DNA of 64,000 bases from Haliclystus octoradiatus (lineage: Eukaryota; Cnidaria; Staurozoa; Stauromedusae; Haliclystidae): the NCBI GenBank assembly GCA_916610825.1, contig OU744447.1, forward strand, positions 31,012,561-31,076,560, written 5' to 3'. Below, one piece after another: positions 1 through 11,579 of this stretch (the stretch's first letter is position 1; each line of letters begins with the position of its first letter). The position numbers were made by a program, and so were the translations under genes. Below the pieces are notes generated by a model that saw only the letters and a program-made list of their open reading frames with translations, did no database searches and was not told the DNA's origin.

Positions 1-2
1 CA

Positions 3-233
3 TGCCTCAAGCATGTACGCGAAGCCAGGAAAGCTGCCATTGTGTCAGCTGCCGATGCTGAAAAGGTACTTAAATTACTAATAACATCAAGTGAATCAGA
101 TGACGTAGTTGTTAAAATTTCTGCAGATGGCCACAGCGTCGGCAAGTTCAGATCAGGCGTTGTATTCTCTGCTGCTTTAGTCGATGGTTCACAGAGTATG
201 AAGAGCATTTTTATGACGAGCAATTGCATGTAA
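3..233 (+). CDS. Open frame at left edge, unrecognised
   Basis: A frame open from the first bases of the window runs 76 codons to a TAA. The product contains a charged helix-like start (VREARKAAIVSAADAEKVLK) and a segment with DDVVVKISADGHSVGK. I do not recognise it. A possible splice donor follows GCTGAAAAG early in the frame, so only the first 15 or so codons may be exonic. It borders the repeat array directly, so it could also be part of a mobile element. There is no start codon support and the 5' end is outside the window. Confidence 0.2.
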   Translation, partial: CLKHVREARKAAIVSAADAEKVLKLLITSSESDDVVVKISADGHSVGKFRSGVVFSAALVDGSQSMKSIFMTSNCM

Positions 234-835
234 ATGCTCTCTTTTTGATACTCCCGGTTTGTTACGTTTTAGAGTTGTGTGGTCTATTATTGCCACACCT
301 CCTTTTTATTCTTCAAATGGGTCTTTCGAAAGCAAGAGTTTTTCTTCCACCCCCCATTATTTCGTCCTCATTTTTTCAAACTCAACAGGTTTGTGATTAA
401 TAATAATATCTTTACAGTTTGTTAAAAATTCTGTTTAGTATTTGTCTCCGTTTACTGTCGTCCATGTTCTCAGTTTTGTCGTTAAACTCTATTAACGTTT
501 TCTGTAGCAATTTTGCAATTTTGGTGCAGTTGTCCAGTAATGTTGCCGTGACATGATCGTTTAGTTTCTGTACTGTTGATTGCAGTTCTTGTTCTGTTTT
601 TTCAGGTAGACGAATCTTAGGTATATGTAAATGCTCTCTTTTTAGTACCTCCGGTTTGTTACGTTTGGAGTGGTGTGGTCAACTATTACCACAGCAATAT
701 GCCACACCTTCCATCTCAATTCCAGAAATTATTCGTTGGAAATCAGGACATTTTCTTCATCCAAAGTCTGTTTGTTCTCAGTGTTTATACAAAGTAAATT
801 TGTTATTAATAACAATATTTTAGCTGTAGATGTTT
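227..835. repeat. Two diverged copies of a roughly 400-bp module
   Basis: The block starting ATGTAAATGCTCTC at about 227 recurs at about 628, each time followed by CGGTTTGTTACGTTT and GGTGTGGTC. A third, poorer copy is at about 2,605-2,775. Between and around them the minus strand keeps coding-like sequence (see the next entry). This is the left end of the same decayed repeat family that fills 1-8,350. Confidence 0.6.
412..677 (-). pseudogene. C-terminal piece of the array-encoded protein
   Basis: The minus strand is open for about 88 codons and ends in TAA. It reads KREHLHIPKIRLPEKTEQEL, then a helical stretch with NDHVTATLLDN, and ends KRRQILNRIFNKL. This matches in pattern the C-terminal block of the 0.8-kb units at 4.6-7.2 kb, which ends RRQTLERAVERIYNIL: a VT-x-LLL core, RRQ-x-L-x-R, and a terminal I-x-N-[KI]-L before the stop. 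It is therefore a distant member of the same repeated gene. The function is unknown. The upstream part is closed by a stop, so this is a fragment. Confidence 0.45.
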
Positions 836-3800
836 GTTTATGGTTCAGACAATCTGTGAATGTCATTTCCATGACCATCTGCATTTTAAAAACTTTCTAC
901 TGTAGTGCTTTTTCCTCAAATGGCTGGAAAAGTGGAAAATGTTGTATGAAGAATTTTGTTTGTTTGTAAACACTTGCTCAGATTTCCCGTCGAAATGTAC
1001 TATTCAAATTAAAATGAATAATAACTTTTGTAATGTGGTCGGCTCATAAAAAATTAACACTCAAAATGTTTACCTTACCTTGCTATTTGAAGTACCTTGA
1101 TCACTTTGTCGAGTTTCTTCGATAAACGGATAAATGTATTTTGAGAAGTGAGAATTTTCAAAAGTGAGAATTTCAAATCGTGAAAAACGGAGAATAAATG
1201 TGAAGTGACTTCATACTGTAAAATTTCGACCATCACTCGCCGTGATAGGAATTTTCATAAGCTTCATTGCAAATCCTCACCTGTTAATTATGACTAGCAC
1301 TCTCCAGCCTCTGCTTGTATTCTTCAGCTGTATCATTTGAAATTCTAATTTGATATGAATTCTAATAGACTGAAGCATCTTCTCATAAGTTTCAGGAATT
1401 TCATTGGGAATCCTCATCTGTTAATTATGTCTAGCACTATCTTGCCTCTGTTGGTACTCTTCAGTGGTATCATTAGCAATTCGAAATTTATATGAATTCT
1501 CAAAAGACTAAAACCTCTGTGTCCTGGTCTTTCACGTGTATAACAGTTTCCTAGGATCCTAATCGCAGTTTTAAGAGTGAAACCTCGTGATTATCTGGCA
1601 CTTGTTTTGCTGATGTACATTGCGTATCGGAAACTCATAAGGAGAGATAAGCTAATTGTAAAGTGTGTGAAAATTTAAACACTTCAAACAACAAATGAAG
1701 ATCGTAAAAACATTTCAACATACTGACTACTGTAACTTTTAGTATAATAATATTATATTGAACATAACTAAATTGAAACTTGAACTAATGGATTAATATT
1801 CTACAACTTTTGTTATAAACTGAACTGATATATTTTTTTTATTGTTTTTTGTTCCTTTTGTTTGTTGTTGTTGTGGATTTACCACTTTAGATATTATTTT
1901 TGTATGTTCCATATTTGGTAAAAGTTGACAAACATTATACTTATTTGTCAATATTTCAATGTACGATTATAGTCCATATAGTTAATACGTTTATTTTTAT
2001 AGTAAACAGATACACTTCTATTTCTCGCAAGAGTTAGATATTATCAGTGGTATTGCGCATGACAGCTACAAAGAACATTTTCCTACAAATATGATGTTGA
2101 CAGACGTAAACTTCAAGGAGACTGAATACTCATTTACCGGATACCGAAATCTCACCACCACTAATGATTCAGCTACTCATTTAAAACTGAATAATGATAA
2201 TAGAAATAACATCTGTCCGTACATTAATTAAGTTTTAAATCAATTGAATGCTGGTATGGCTTTTCCTTTTAATTCTTTAAATTTCTATATAAATATCTTT
2301 GAAATACAAATACATACACCAACCATAGCAATTACATATTAAGCTTTCTTTTGTTGTTCAAAGTTGGTTTGGGTTATGGTGGTGTGACATATTTGCCATA
2401 GCATCGTCCGGTAAGAGTCCTGTTAGGTTCTGTCTTATTTTTTATATTAAAGTTTTTACAATTTCATGTTAGAATTTGTTTAAAATTCTGTTTAGTATTG
2501 GTCTCCGTTTACTTTCATCCATGTGGCTAGTTTTGTCAGTAAATGTTTTGAGGTTTTCTGTTGCAACTTGGTTGGGTGCAGTTGTTCAATAATGTTATGC
2601 AATTGTTCTCTTTAAATTGTTTCTGGTCTGTTCCGTTTGAGAATGGTGTGGTCTACTATTGCCGCAGCAATATGCCACATTTCCATTTTCAATTCGGCAA
2701 ATAATTCTTGTAGTATCGAATGTTAATATTTAAACAAAGTAAATTTGTTATTAACCAAAATATTTTTGTTACAGCCGTTCCCTTTTTTTAAACATTTAGC
2801 ATTTAGTGAATGGCATTTCCTACCTTCTTCTAGCAATTACCTTGGTGACTCAACGCCGTTATAATTTTTTTTCTTTGATGGCATTGATAGGATACATGTG
2901 GAAGGCTGTCACAATATTAGCCGCGTTATCTGTTGTTGTTGCGACAACTTTCCCTGCGATTTTATATTCATGATGAAGATCATTAGTAGTTTTGCTTAAC
3001 AACTCAAAATTGTGACTGCCTTTCATACCGTGACAACCAATATCAAAACTCTCTTGTTTCATCGTGTCGGGGGTTGAGCCAGTGACATGTCAAAACATTG
3101 ATGAATCCTTTCTTCAGGAGAAAGCCTTTGCAAGGGTTAATAACTTTCGTCTGTTCAATTGTTGGAGTCAGACAGCATCATCTGCTACAAAATCAACGTT
3201 AGTCATATAGTCCACATGAAAAAATAATCAGCTCGTCCCATGCACTATTACCTTTGATGCACATCTCATCTTGCAACATGAAACTGGAAAGTGATGAGGC
3301 ATTAGTAAGAGCTCTCCCCTCGCCTACCAACAATTGGAAAAATGATTGGTCAGCCCCATTATAGACTCTCATAGTAATATGTAGCCGTATTTTTATATAA
3401 TTAGCTCTAGCCATGAGATGACTGTACAGGTCCTAGACAGTCTGGTATCTACATCCACAATATCTACATACAGCAAGTACTACTGTTTAAAATTTTTTAG
3501 TTACTGTCATTGATCATCTATCAGAAGCAACTATATAAATCAAATAAAGAAGTATAGATTACATAAAGACGTATAGATTTGCTTTTTCAGTCTAATCTAA
3601 GGTAATATTATATTTGCAAAAACACAAAATAAGGAAAGTACTGTTTTGCGCATATCCATAAATCTCAAAGTGATTGCCTTATATATTGCCAGCACCATCT
3701 TTGAGGTAACATTTGCCAGATGAATTGTTTTCAGTTGCCTCCATCACTTCATGGTAGATCTCCAGCTATTCTTGTTTGGGTTGATTAGCAGTATCATCAG

Positions 3801-4020
3801 CAGTTGTGATAATTTCATTTTGTCCAGCTCTAGTTTTTAATGATGTTGTACTCTTTTTAAATAGTGGGCGAGGTTCTGCTGTTATCTTGTTATGGTTTTT
3901 AAGGTGGCATTTAATCTCATTCAAAGCAATTTGATACCATTATTCAAAAACGTTTGAATTTTCATTAATATTTTTTTACTCTTGTTACAAACTGATATAT
4001 TGGCAGACTTCAAATTCAAA
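836..4020. repeat. Decayed copies of the array family
   Basis: No intact gene is visible here. The minus strand at 1,287-1,520 still spells the 23-residue repeat of the array (for example RIANDTTEEYQQR). Plus-strand segments at 2,093-2,230 and 2,350-2,450 have clear diverged counterparts at 7,705-7,880 and 8,040-8,152. Those counterparts include the string GLGYGGV-x-YLP and the HLK-x-(D/N)NDNRN segment. The stretch between 2,850 and 3,980 shows nothing I can assign. Confidence 0.5.
1287..1520 (-). repeat. 23-residue coding repeats, minus strand
   Basis: Read on the minus strand, this 234-bp block contains about four degenerate 69-bp repeats. The encoded pattern is R-I-x-N-[DE]-x-x-E-x-Y-x-x-R-L-x-S-x-R; visible examples are RIANDTTEEYQQR and PNEIPETYEKMLQSIRIH. 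Frame and stops are decayed. Repeats of this general type (R-x-x-[NE]-x-T-x-E-x-x-x-x-R-L-x-x-x-R) are known to me from N-terminal regions of Helitron-type and PIF1-helicase proteins of animals, but no helicase or Rep domain is visible, so the link is only a suggestion. Confidence 0.5.
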
Positions 4021-4627
4021 AGCTCAGTAGTTTATATACACAACTAAGATGATGGTCTCAAACGAACCATTTGGACAACTAAAAGGCTGTTGCCGTGACA
4101 ATCATTGACATCAGCAAACTGAATCCACTCGAGGAAATTCATCACCACTTTTGCCATCTTCGGCTGTATGGTGCTCGCGATCTGGTCAAAGTTAACAAAC
4201 ATAGAAAATTATTGTACTTATCATGTGTCGATACAGTGGTTTTTATCTGATGTTTTACTAATGTTGGGATGACCGATTGGTGTGATGTTAACTCAAATTA
4301 TGATTGAACACATCAAAGATAGAAAAGATGATGGAAATGCTACACAAACAATGACAACTTTGAACAATTTGCATAGATTTGATGATGCGACACCAAAAAA
4401 TACCGCCTCTTATAATGTCAGTATTGTCTATTTTCTAGTTGATTAGTACCTATATATTTCCAAATGAATAGGCCTATCTACATACCTCGACTCCCATGGT
4501 CGTTGCTGCTTTGCAAATTATCTCCATGGGTGTTAGGCAATAGTTCATGTAGTTTGGCCGTAATTTTGTCTTTTAAATATTTCTGTATGTCTTCAAAAAT
4601 TCGTTCAACTGCTTTTTCAAGTGTCTG

Positions 4628-4855
4628 TCAGCGTTGATTAGTTGTTAGGTGTTCGGTCAGCCCCTTAAATTTGGTCACGTTCGTGTCAATAGATTGTTGT
4701 ATATCGGACAGTAGCAGTTGCGTCACGTCACTGTTAAACTGATTTATTTTCTGTGTTATTAGTCCCTCTGTTGTGAGGCTGTATGGATCCGGTAGTGTCA
4801 AATCTGTTCTGTTTATTGCCGTGGGGGGATCCAACCTGTTGATTGTCTCTAGCAC
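4628..4855 (-). pseudogene. Array unit 1, minus-strand block
   Basis: A 75-codon open stretch containing NRLDPPTAINRTDLTLPDP and ending in LTEHLTTNQR. It corresponds to the blocks at 6,151-6,423 and 6,955-7,227, but the terminal RRQ-x-L-E-R tail is in another frame or lost. The segment just upstream on this strand encodes EYQQRLERARDNQQV, so the 23-residue repeats run into this block. Confidence 0.45.
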
Positions 4856-6150
4856 GCTCTAGCCTCTGCTGGTATTCTTCAGTGGTATCATTAGCAATTC
4901 TAATTTTATATGAATTCTAATAGACTGAAGCCTCTTCTTATATATTTCAGGAATTTCATTGGAAATCCTCACCTGTTGAGTATGTCTAACACTCTCTAGC
5001 CTCTGCTTGTATTCTTCAGTTGTACCATTATCAATTGTATTGCTATATGAATTCCAAAGCTCAGTGGTTTATAACACAACTAAGATGATGGTCTCAAGTG
5101 AACTGTTTGGACAACTTAAAGGATGTTAGGCCGAATACCGTGGCAATCATTGACATCAACAACTGATCCACTCACAGAAATTAACATGGGTATAAATTGC
5201 TAACTATTAACTATTTTGTTTTATTTGTTTTTTTCTGTATACTTTTCTTTTCTTTTGCGGCTGTTGTTACCAATTTGACCATCTTCTGCTGTATGTTGCT
5301 CGTGATCTGGTCAAAGTTAACAAATAGTTGACAGATTCAAAGAACTTACATTTAACTACAAATATAATGATTTCGTTCTGTTAATTATAAAATATTATAA
5401 ATTTCTTCAACTGCTCTTTCCAGTGTCTGTCGGCGTTGGTTAGTTGTTAGATGTTCTGTCACCCCCTTAAATTTGTCCACGTTCGTGTCAATAGATTATT
5501 GTATATAGGACAGTAGCAGTTGCCTCACGTCACTGTTAAACTGATTTATTTTCTGTGTTATTAGTCCCTCTGTTGTGAGTCTGTGTGAATCCGGTAGGGT
5601 CAAGTCTGTCCTGTTTATTGCCGTGGGATTATCCAACCTGTTGATTATCTCTAGCACTCTCTAGCCTCTGCTGGTATTCTTCAGTGGTATCGTTAGCAAT
5701 TCTAATTTTATATGAATTCTAATAGACTGAAGCCTCTTCTTATAAGTTTCAAGAATTTCATTGGAAATCCTCACCTGTTGAGTATGTCTAACACTCTCTA
5801 GCCTCTGCTTGTATTCTTCAGTTGTACCATTATCAATTATATTGCTATATGAATTCCAAAGCTCAGTGGTTTATAACACAACTAGGATGTTAGGCCGAAT
5901 AGCATGGCAATCATTGACATCAACAACTGATCCACTCACGGAAATTAACATGGGTATAAATTGCTAACTATTAACTATTTTGTTTTATTTATTTTTTTCT
6001 GTATACTTTTCTTTTCTTTTGCGGCCGTTATTACCACTTTGGCCATCTTCTGCTGTATGTTGCTCGTGATCTGGTCAAAGTTAACAAACATAGGTGGCAG
6101 ATTCAAAAAACTTACATCTAACTACAAATATAATGATTTCGTTCCGTTAA

Positions 6151-6423
6151 CTATAAAATATTATAAATTCGTTCAACTGCTCTTTCCAGTGTCTGTCGGC
6201 GTTGGTTAGTTGTTAGATGTTCTGTCAGCCCCTTTAATTTGTCCACGTTCGTGTCAATAGATTGTTGTATATCGGACAGTAGCAGTTGGCTCACGTCACT
6301 GTTAAACTGATTTATTTTCTGTGTTATTAGTCCCTCTGTTATGAGTCTGTGTGAATCCGGTAGGGTCAAGTCTGTCCTGTTTATTGCCGTGGGAGGATCC
6401 AACCTGTTGGTTATCTCTAGCAC
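6151..6423 (-). pseudogene. Array unit 3, minus-strand block
   Basis: Ninety codons, open to a TAG. Order of parts: NRLDPPTAINRTDLTLPD, then ITQKINQFNSDVSQLLLSD, then a predicted helix (IQQSIDTNVDKLKGLTEH), then NQRRQTLERAVERIYNIL. The mix of polar heptad-like residues suggests a helical, possibly coiled-coil, C-terminal domain. Unit 2 (about 5,400-5,660) encodes the same block with more decay. The function is not recognised. Confidence 0.5.
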
Positions 6424-6954
6424 GCTCTAGCCTCTGCTGGTATTCTTCAGTGGTATCATTAGCAATTCTAATTTTATATGAATTCTAATAGACTGAAGCC
6501 TGTTCTTATAAGTTTCAAAAATTTCATTGGAAATCCTCACCTGTTGAGTATGTCTAACACTCTCTAGCCTCTGCTTGTATTCTTCAGTTGTAACATTATC
6601 AATTGTATTGCTATATGAATTCCAAAGCTCAGTGGTTTATAACACAACTAAGATGATGGTCTCAAGTGAACTGTTTGGACAACTTAAAGGATGTTATCCC
6701 GAATACCGTGGCAATCATTGACATCAACAACTGATCCAGTCAAAGAAATTAACATGGGTATAAATTGCTAAATATTAACTATTTTGTTTTATTTATTTTT
6801 TTCTGTATACTTTTCTTTTCTTTTGCGGCTGTGGTTACCACTTTGGCCATCTTCTGCTGTATGTTGCTCGTGATCTGGTCAAAGTTAACAAATATAAGTG
6901 ACAGATTCATAGAACTTACATTTAACTACAAATATACTGATTTCGTTCTGTTAA

Positions 6955-7227
6955 TTATAAAATATTATAAATTTGTTCAACTGCTCTTTCCAGTGACTGT
7001 CGGCGTTGGTTAGTTGTTAGATGTTCTTTCAGCCCCTTTAATTTGTCCACGTTCGTGTCAATAGATTGTTGTATATCGGACAGAAGCAGTTGCGTCACGT
7101 CACTGTTAAACTGATTTATTTTCTGTGTTATTAGTCCCTCTGTTGTGAGGCTGTATGGATCCGGTAGGGTCAAGTCTGTCCTGTTTACTGCCGTGGGAGG
7201 ATCCAACCTGTTGATTGTATCTAGCAC
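6955..7227 (-). pseudogene. Array unit 4, minus-strand block
   Basis: Ninety codons nearly identical to the unit-3 block (NRLDPPTAVNRTDLTLPDP ... NQRRQSLERAVEQIYNIL). The near-identity of units 3 and 4, over an 804-bp period, shows recent tandem duplication or gene conversion. Most differences are single substitutions that keep the frame open. Confidence 0.5.
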
Positions 7228-7559
7228 GCTCTAGCCTCTGCTGGTATTCTTCAGTGGTATCATTAGCAATTCTAATTTTATATGAATTCTAATAGACTGA
7301 AGCCTCTTCTTATATATTTCAGGAATTTCATTGGAAATCCTCACCTGTTGAGTATGTCTAACACTCTCTAGCCTCTGCTTGTATTCTTCAGTTGTACCAT
7401 TATCAATTATATTGTTATATGAATTTAAAAGCTCAGTAGTTTATAACACAACTTAATGGATGTTAGACCGAATACCGTGGCAATCATTGACATCTAAAAC
7501 TGAATCCACTCAAGGAAATTTACATGATTATAATAGCTAAATATTAACTATTTTGTTTC

Positions 7560-8152
7560 ATTTATTTTTTTCTGTATACTTTCTTTTCTTTTGCGGCCGT
7601 TATTACCACTTTGGCCATCTTCTGCTGTATGGTGCTCGTGATCTGGTCAAAGTTAACAAACATAGATGACAGATTCGAAGAACTTACATTTAACTACAAA
7701 TATAATGATGACGGGCGTATACTTCAACGAGACTGAATATTCATGTACCATATGCCATTTTCATATCGTGAATATTTTATGTATGTATTTAATGACAAAC
7801 TGCACCACCACTGATGATTCAGCTGCTCATTTAAAAATGGATAATGACAATAGAAATAGCATAGATCTGTCTGTACATTTAGGCGTTAGATTTAACTTTT
7901 CAAGTAAGTTTTGAATTCATTGAATTCTTTCGATTGTAACAATGATTTTCAAGGGAACCATCTATGCATACTGGTTTGGTTTGCTCCTTAATTGATTAAA
8001 TTGCTATATAAAATCTAAGACCAAACATATATATCATCTTTCTGCTGTTCGATGTTGGTTTGGGTTATGGCGGTGTGGCATATTTGCCATGGTATCGTCC
8101 AGTTGGAGTTATGTTAGGCTTTGTCTTATTTTTTGTATTAAATTTGTTGTAA
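7560..8152 (+). pseudogene. Plus-strand membrane-type frame pieces
   Basis: Three short frames follow one another. At about 7,580-7,730 a hydrophobic segment (FAAVITTLAIFCCMVLVIW) is followed by SKLTNIDDRFEELTFNYKYN. At 7,705-7,880 comes a polar stretch with FNETEYSC and HLKMDNDNRNS. At 8,051-8,152 comes DVGLGYGGVAYLPWYRP followed by a second hydrophobic segment and a stop. All three have diverged copies elsewhere in 1-8 kb. Together they look like the remains of a small membrane-anchored protein of the repeat family. I cannot name it. Confidence 0.35.
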
Positions 8153-8520
8153 TTTCATGTTTCCCTTTGTTAAAAAATATTTTTTGTATTTGTATCCGTA
8201 CTGTCGTCCAAAATCCGTGCTTTTCAAAATTCTTGTTCAACTGTTGCAAGTCTATTACCGACAAATATATTTTTCTTTTGAATTGTATCACTTTTACATT
8301 TCTTGTAACATCATTTGAAAGACGAGTTTAAATTTCAAACATGGCGGCAAGGTAGTGTCCCATTTTCTAATTGTTTATTATACCTGTTTATGAATCTTTT
8401 ACAGCCAAGAAATTTTAATAAAGATGTTGACTATTGATGCTGCTTAATTAATCGATTATAGTTTGAGATATTGCTGTATAGTACTATTAATTAGTTTGCC
8501 GAATTAATTGGTTTATCAAC

Positions 8521-9144
8521 ATGGCAACTTTTTCCGCGGTAATATTAACAGATACTGACCAAATAAACAAAATAACAACTACGCGTTTGATGAGAAAGTT
8601 CAATAAAAAAGAGAAACTTAATCTACTGTATTTTACAACATCAGATACATTGGCTTGGGTTGATGTAGCTCAATCCTATTTTTCTGGTATTGGATTTTAT
8701 TATAAACAATGTCCTGATAAAGCTACAACCACCAACACAAATGAACGGCTACGAATTTACACAGACGTTAAACACAAGAACCTGTACTTGTCATTTCTGT
8801 TTTGTCAAACTGGGTCAGTAAATATTCAAGGCCAAGAAGGATTGTCTGATTTTGATGGTTTGCACTTTAAAACAATCATAGAATTATTCCCAAACCACAA
8901 TCAATTTTCGAAGGACGCCATTTTGAATGACTGCCATGAGGTCTCTGATGATCAAATTCTTGAGCTGGGGAAACCCCCAGGCGATGACGTCATTGATACA
9001 CAAGAGGGGGAAATTGACCAAAACACTAATAATAATAGTCAGTCTTGTCAAAACATGTCTTTATGTGATGTTATAAACGAAATGAATAAAATGAAAACGA
9101 AGATTGATGATCTTTTGAGATCTTTTTCAGCAAATGATTCCTAG
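8521..9144 (+). CDS. 207-residue protein of unknown function
   Basis: This is an uninterrupted ATG-to-TAG frame with a good initiation context (CAACATGGC). Residues 1-125 look like a compact folded domain with aromatic and hydrophobic alternation; the most distinctive stretch is LYLSFLFCQTGSVNIQGQEG near residues 94-113. Residues 145-175 are acidic and Asn/Gln-rich, a linker. The last 30 residues (DVINEMNKMKTKIDDLLRSF) are a short amphipathic helix or coiled coil. I recall similar TG-x-(V/I)-x-(V/I)QG segments in uncharacterised, often element-borne proteins of invertebrates, but I cannot assign a function. It adjoins the decayed repeat array, so it may be the surviving frame of a mobile element. 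No introns are needed. Confidence 0.5.
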   Translation: MATFSAVILTDTDQINKITTTRLMRKFNKKEKLNLLYFTTSDTLAWVDVAQSYFSGIGFYYKQCPDKATTTNTNERLRIYTDVKHKNLYLSFLFCQTGSVNIQGQEGLSDFDGLHFKTIIELFPNHNQFSKDAILNDCHEVSDDQILELGKPPGDDVIDTQEGEIDQNTNNNSQSCQNMSLCDVINEMNKMKTKIDDLLRSFSANDS

Positions 9145-9886
9145 TGCTGATCTGAATTGAACAAAACTAAGGATAATTCCAACTGTTGAATGTTCATTGT
9201 CTGAGCAACAACTAGACATTGTTCAGTCAACAAATTTTTAACTGATTTCAGACTATATTGCCCTTGTAAAACTTTTTCGAAAAAACTGTCAATTCAATAT
9301 GAGATACCAATAATTCATAGCACAGCATGCTTTGCTTTGGAAGGCTATTTTGGCATTTAGCCAAATGTCATAATAGATATAAGAATATAAAAATATAAAA
9401 ATAGGAAAATAATTTAATATATAAACAGACAGTAGTATTTAGTAAGAGAATCGATAATAATTGTTTTGTTATTTATTTGTTCATGCTGATAGTAAATCTA
9501 TTGTATTGTATAAACAGTATAACAGCATTTGTAATGCTATTTTGTCATCATGAATTCAACAATTACTTTTCTAGCTTACCAAATTGTGATTATATCTGTA
9601 ACCATTACAATCATTTTCATTGTAATCTATTCAGACTCTTAAACGAAGTGACACAAAATAAATTGTGACAGTGTCACTAGCTGGTCTAGTGCAAATCTTA
9701 TGTATGTCCATTCAAGCACAAAACTCCCAAACGCATCAACATGACGAGTTTTAAAATGTTTATATACCAAAGGTAATAGCTAGATCTGTCATCCCCTTTT
9801 TCTAATAATACAACACAGTATATATATATTTTTAAGAGTATAGGTTGTGTTAGATGTGTTTATTGATCATTTGCATTTACTTACAG
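9145..9886. other. Intergenic, AT-rich
   Basis: No gene is visible. An A/T-only low-complexity run lies at about 9,378-9,425 and a possible AATAAA polyadenylation signal at about 9,657. The last bases form the acceptor of the next exon. Confidence 0.5.
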
Positions 9887-10053
9887 CTGCAGCCAATCCC
9901 ACATCAAATGTTGACACTACTTGTCCACCATTCACGTGTGATGATGCAGAAATAAAATTAGAAATGAGACCAAGATGGTCTACATCCACTAAAAATCCCA
10001 TAAACCATATAAAGAAACCAGACAGTGGAAATAGTCGCACATACCAAACGAAG
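9887..10053 (+). CDS. EF-hand gene, internal exon
   Basis: A 167-bp exon between acceptor TTTACTTACAG and donor AAG-GTAGGC. It enters in phase 1 and leaves in phase 0. The encoded stretch (ANPTSNVDTTCPPFTCDDAE, then KLEMRPRWSTSTKNPINHIK, then SGNSRTYQTK) is polar and probably disordered. It splices in frame to the exons at 10,753 and 11,580. Earlier exons were not found, so the 5' part is missing or lies left of the window. Confidence 0.55.
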
Positions 10054-10752
10054 GTAGGCTTGAAAACTTACACCTTACGAACTCAGAATAAATGAATTTC
10101 AGGTCCCGCTAAAACAATGATTCATAATTTCCGCTACTTCATCTGATAATGCATGCACACGTCACAATAATCAACCACCCGAATATCTAGGAATCGTTGC
10201 GTCATTTCAGAAATGAATTTAATTGGTTGGTTGATTCGACAAGAAATATCGATGAAGGTGCTTAAAGATAGACAGAACAATTAATTGAGTGATCAAAAAA
10301 TCAAAGCATCTAAAATGGCAAACAGACCAAATTTCAATTTTTAAAATGAGATAATATATGTATTACAGTATGTCTCGGCCACATTTTTGCTGTTCTCCAT
10401 TACAAACTCTGGCATGAGAGAAGCAAATGATGTGAGACATAAGTGTACCGTTCATTGATGGACGTCAATATCTAATAGATAGCTGATAAACTCAGCTTAT
10501 GTGAACAGTTCAAGGTTATCTTGAACTATATGAACTGTGGACTCGTAAAGGTCTATATAGGTAAAATATAAATCAACTTAAGCCAGCAAAATATCTACTC
10601 ATATCTGTGTTCTAGGCACAGCTTGACTATTTGCTCAGTAGAGAGAAGTCGTACTGCCAAGCATTGCTCATTTTTGTCACACACTTTCTTTCAAATAATA
10701 ATATTGAATATTTTTCAAAATATGTGATCAATATGTGTTCATGTTTGTGTAG

Positions 10753-10839
10753 GTATCGAGCATCTCAGTGATTTCTGATTCATTTGCAAAGACAAACCAA
10801 AGTGCTTATTCTCTTGTGATTTCTAAAACTTCCAAACAG
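10753..10839 (+). CDS. EF-hand gene, penultimate exon
   Basis: Twenty-nine codons, phase 0 to phase 0, between TTTGTGTAG and the donor CAG-GTAATT. The product is Ser-rich (SSISVISDSFAKTNQSAYSL) and links the disordered exon to the EF-hand exon. The exact phase match on both sides supports it. Confidence 0.55.
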
Positions 10840-11579
10840 GTAATTTCTACTCATTAGTTTAGTTGACGACCAACAGTCAAGCATTCCATATTGAAAATGT
10901 CCCTTCAAGGTGCGATGTTCCACTCCATTGCCCTTTGAAATTACCAACCCATGAATCAATATTTCGAACAAAGCCAAGTCAGATGCTAGTTTTTAAGACA
11001 AGCATTTTCAAATTATTGTACTGGCCTTTGTAATAATATGAGATAAACGCCGGTTCTATTTTATTTGTCGCTTTAACTTTTTACAGTTGATAGCATGTAG
11101 GATGTGAATAGTTTTTAACAGTTTTTAAAAGCTGTATGCAATTGGCTGTAGAATCGAATCATCTGTTGCTCACGTACCTACCACGTTTAACTTTTGCTTA
11201 CAACAACGTTGAGCCATTAAAGTTAGATCGCTTGCTCGACCTTAATATGAACTTCTATACTGCTCAAATGTTGCCATAGCAAATCCAGTGAAATTTAATG
11301 TTGACATTTGAACATGTGATATAAATAGACCTTAAACACTTCTAGAACAATCTATGAACTGTCAAACCGTTCTTGAAAAGTCCATAAAAATGGGCAAGTT
11401 TACGTCCATGAACTGATACTTCTTCTTTCCTCAAGTTTTCATTTTTTCGTAAGTATTCTCCATCAATTCGACAATAAAACAATGAACGTAATCCTTGACA
11501 TATTTCGAAGCTATTTCGAACTTTGAATGTTATTCAGATACCGTAAGTTCCTTAATTTGAGGTTTGTTTCATTTCACAG

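Larger units (their letters stand above)
4505..7690. repeat. Tandem array of four ~0.8-kb units
   Basis: A landmark at the start of each coding block (GTGTCTGTC or its variant) falls at 4,621, 5,423, 6,189 and 6,993, giving periods of 802, 766 and 804 bp. A second landmark (CTCAGTGGTTTATAAC) falls near 5,064, 5,861, 6,628 and 7,432, with an older copy near 4,022. Units two to four are very similar. Each unit holds, on the minus strand, two 23-residue repeat motifs and the C-terminal block ending RRQ-x-L-E-R. On the plus strand each holds a short frame with one hydrophobic segment (FAAVITTLAIFCCMLLVIW). Confidence 0.8.
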
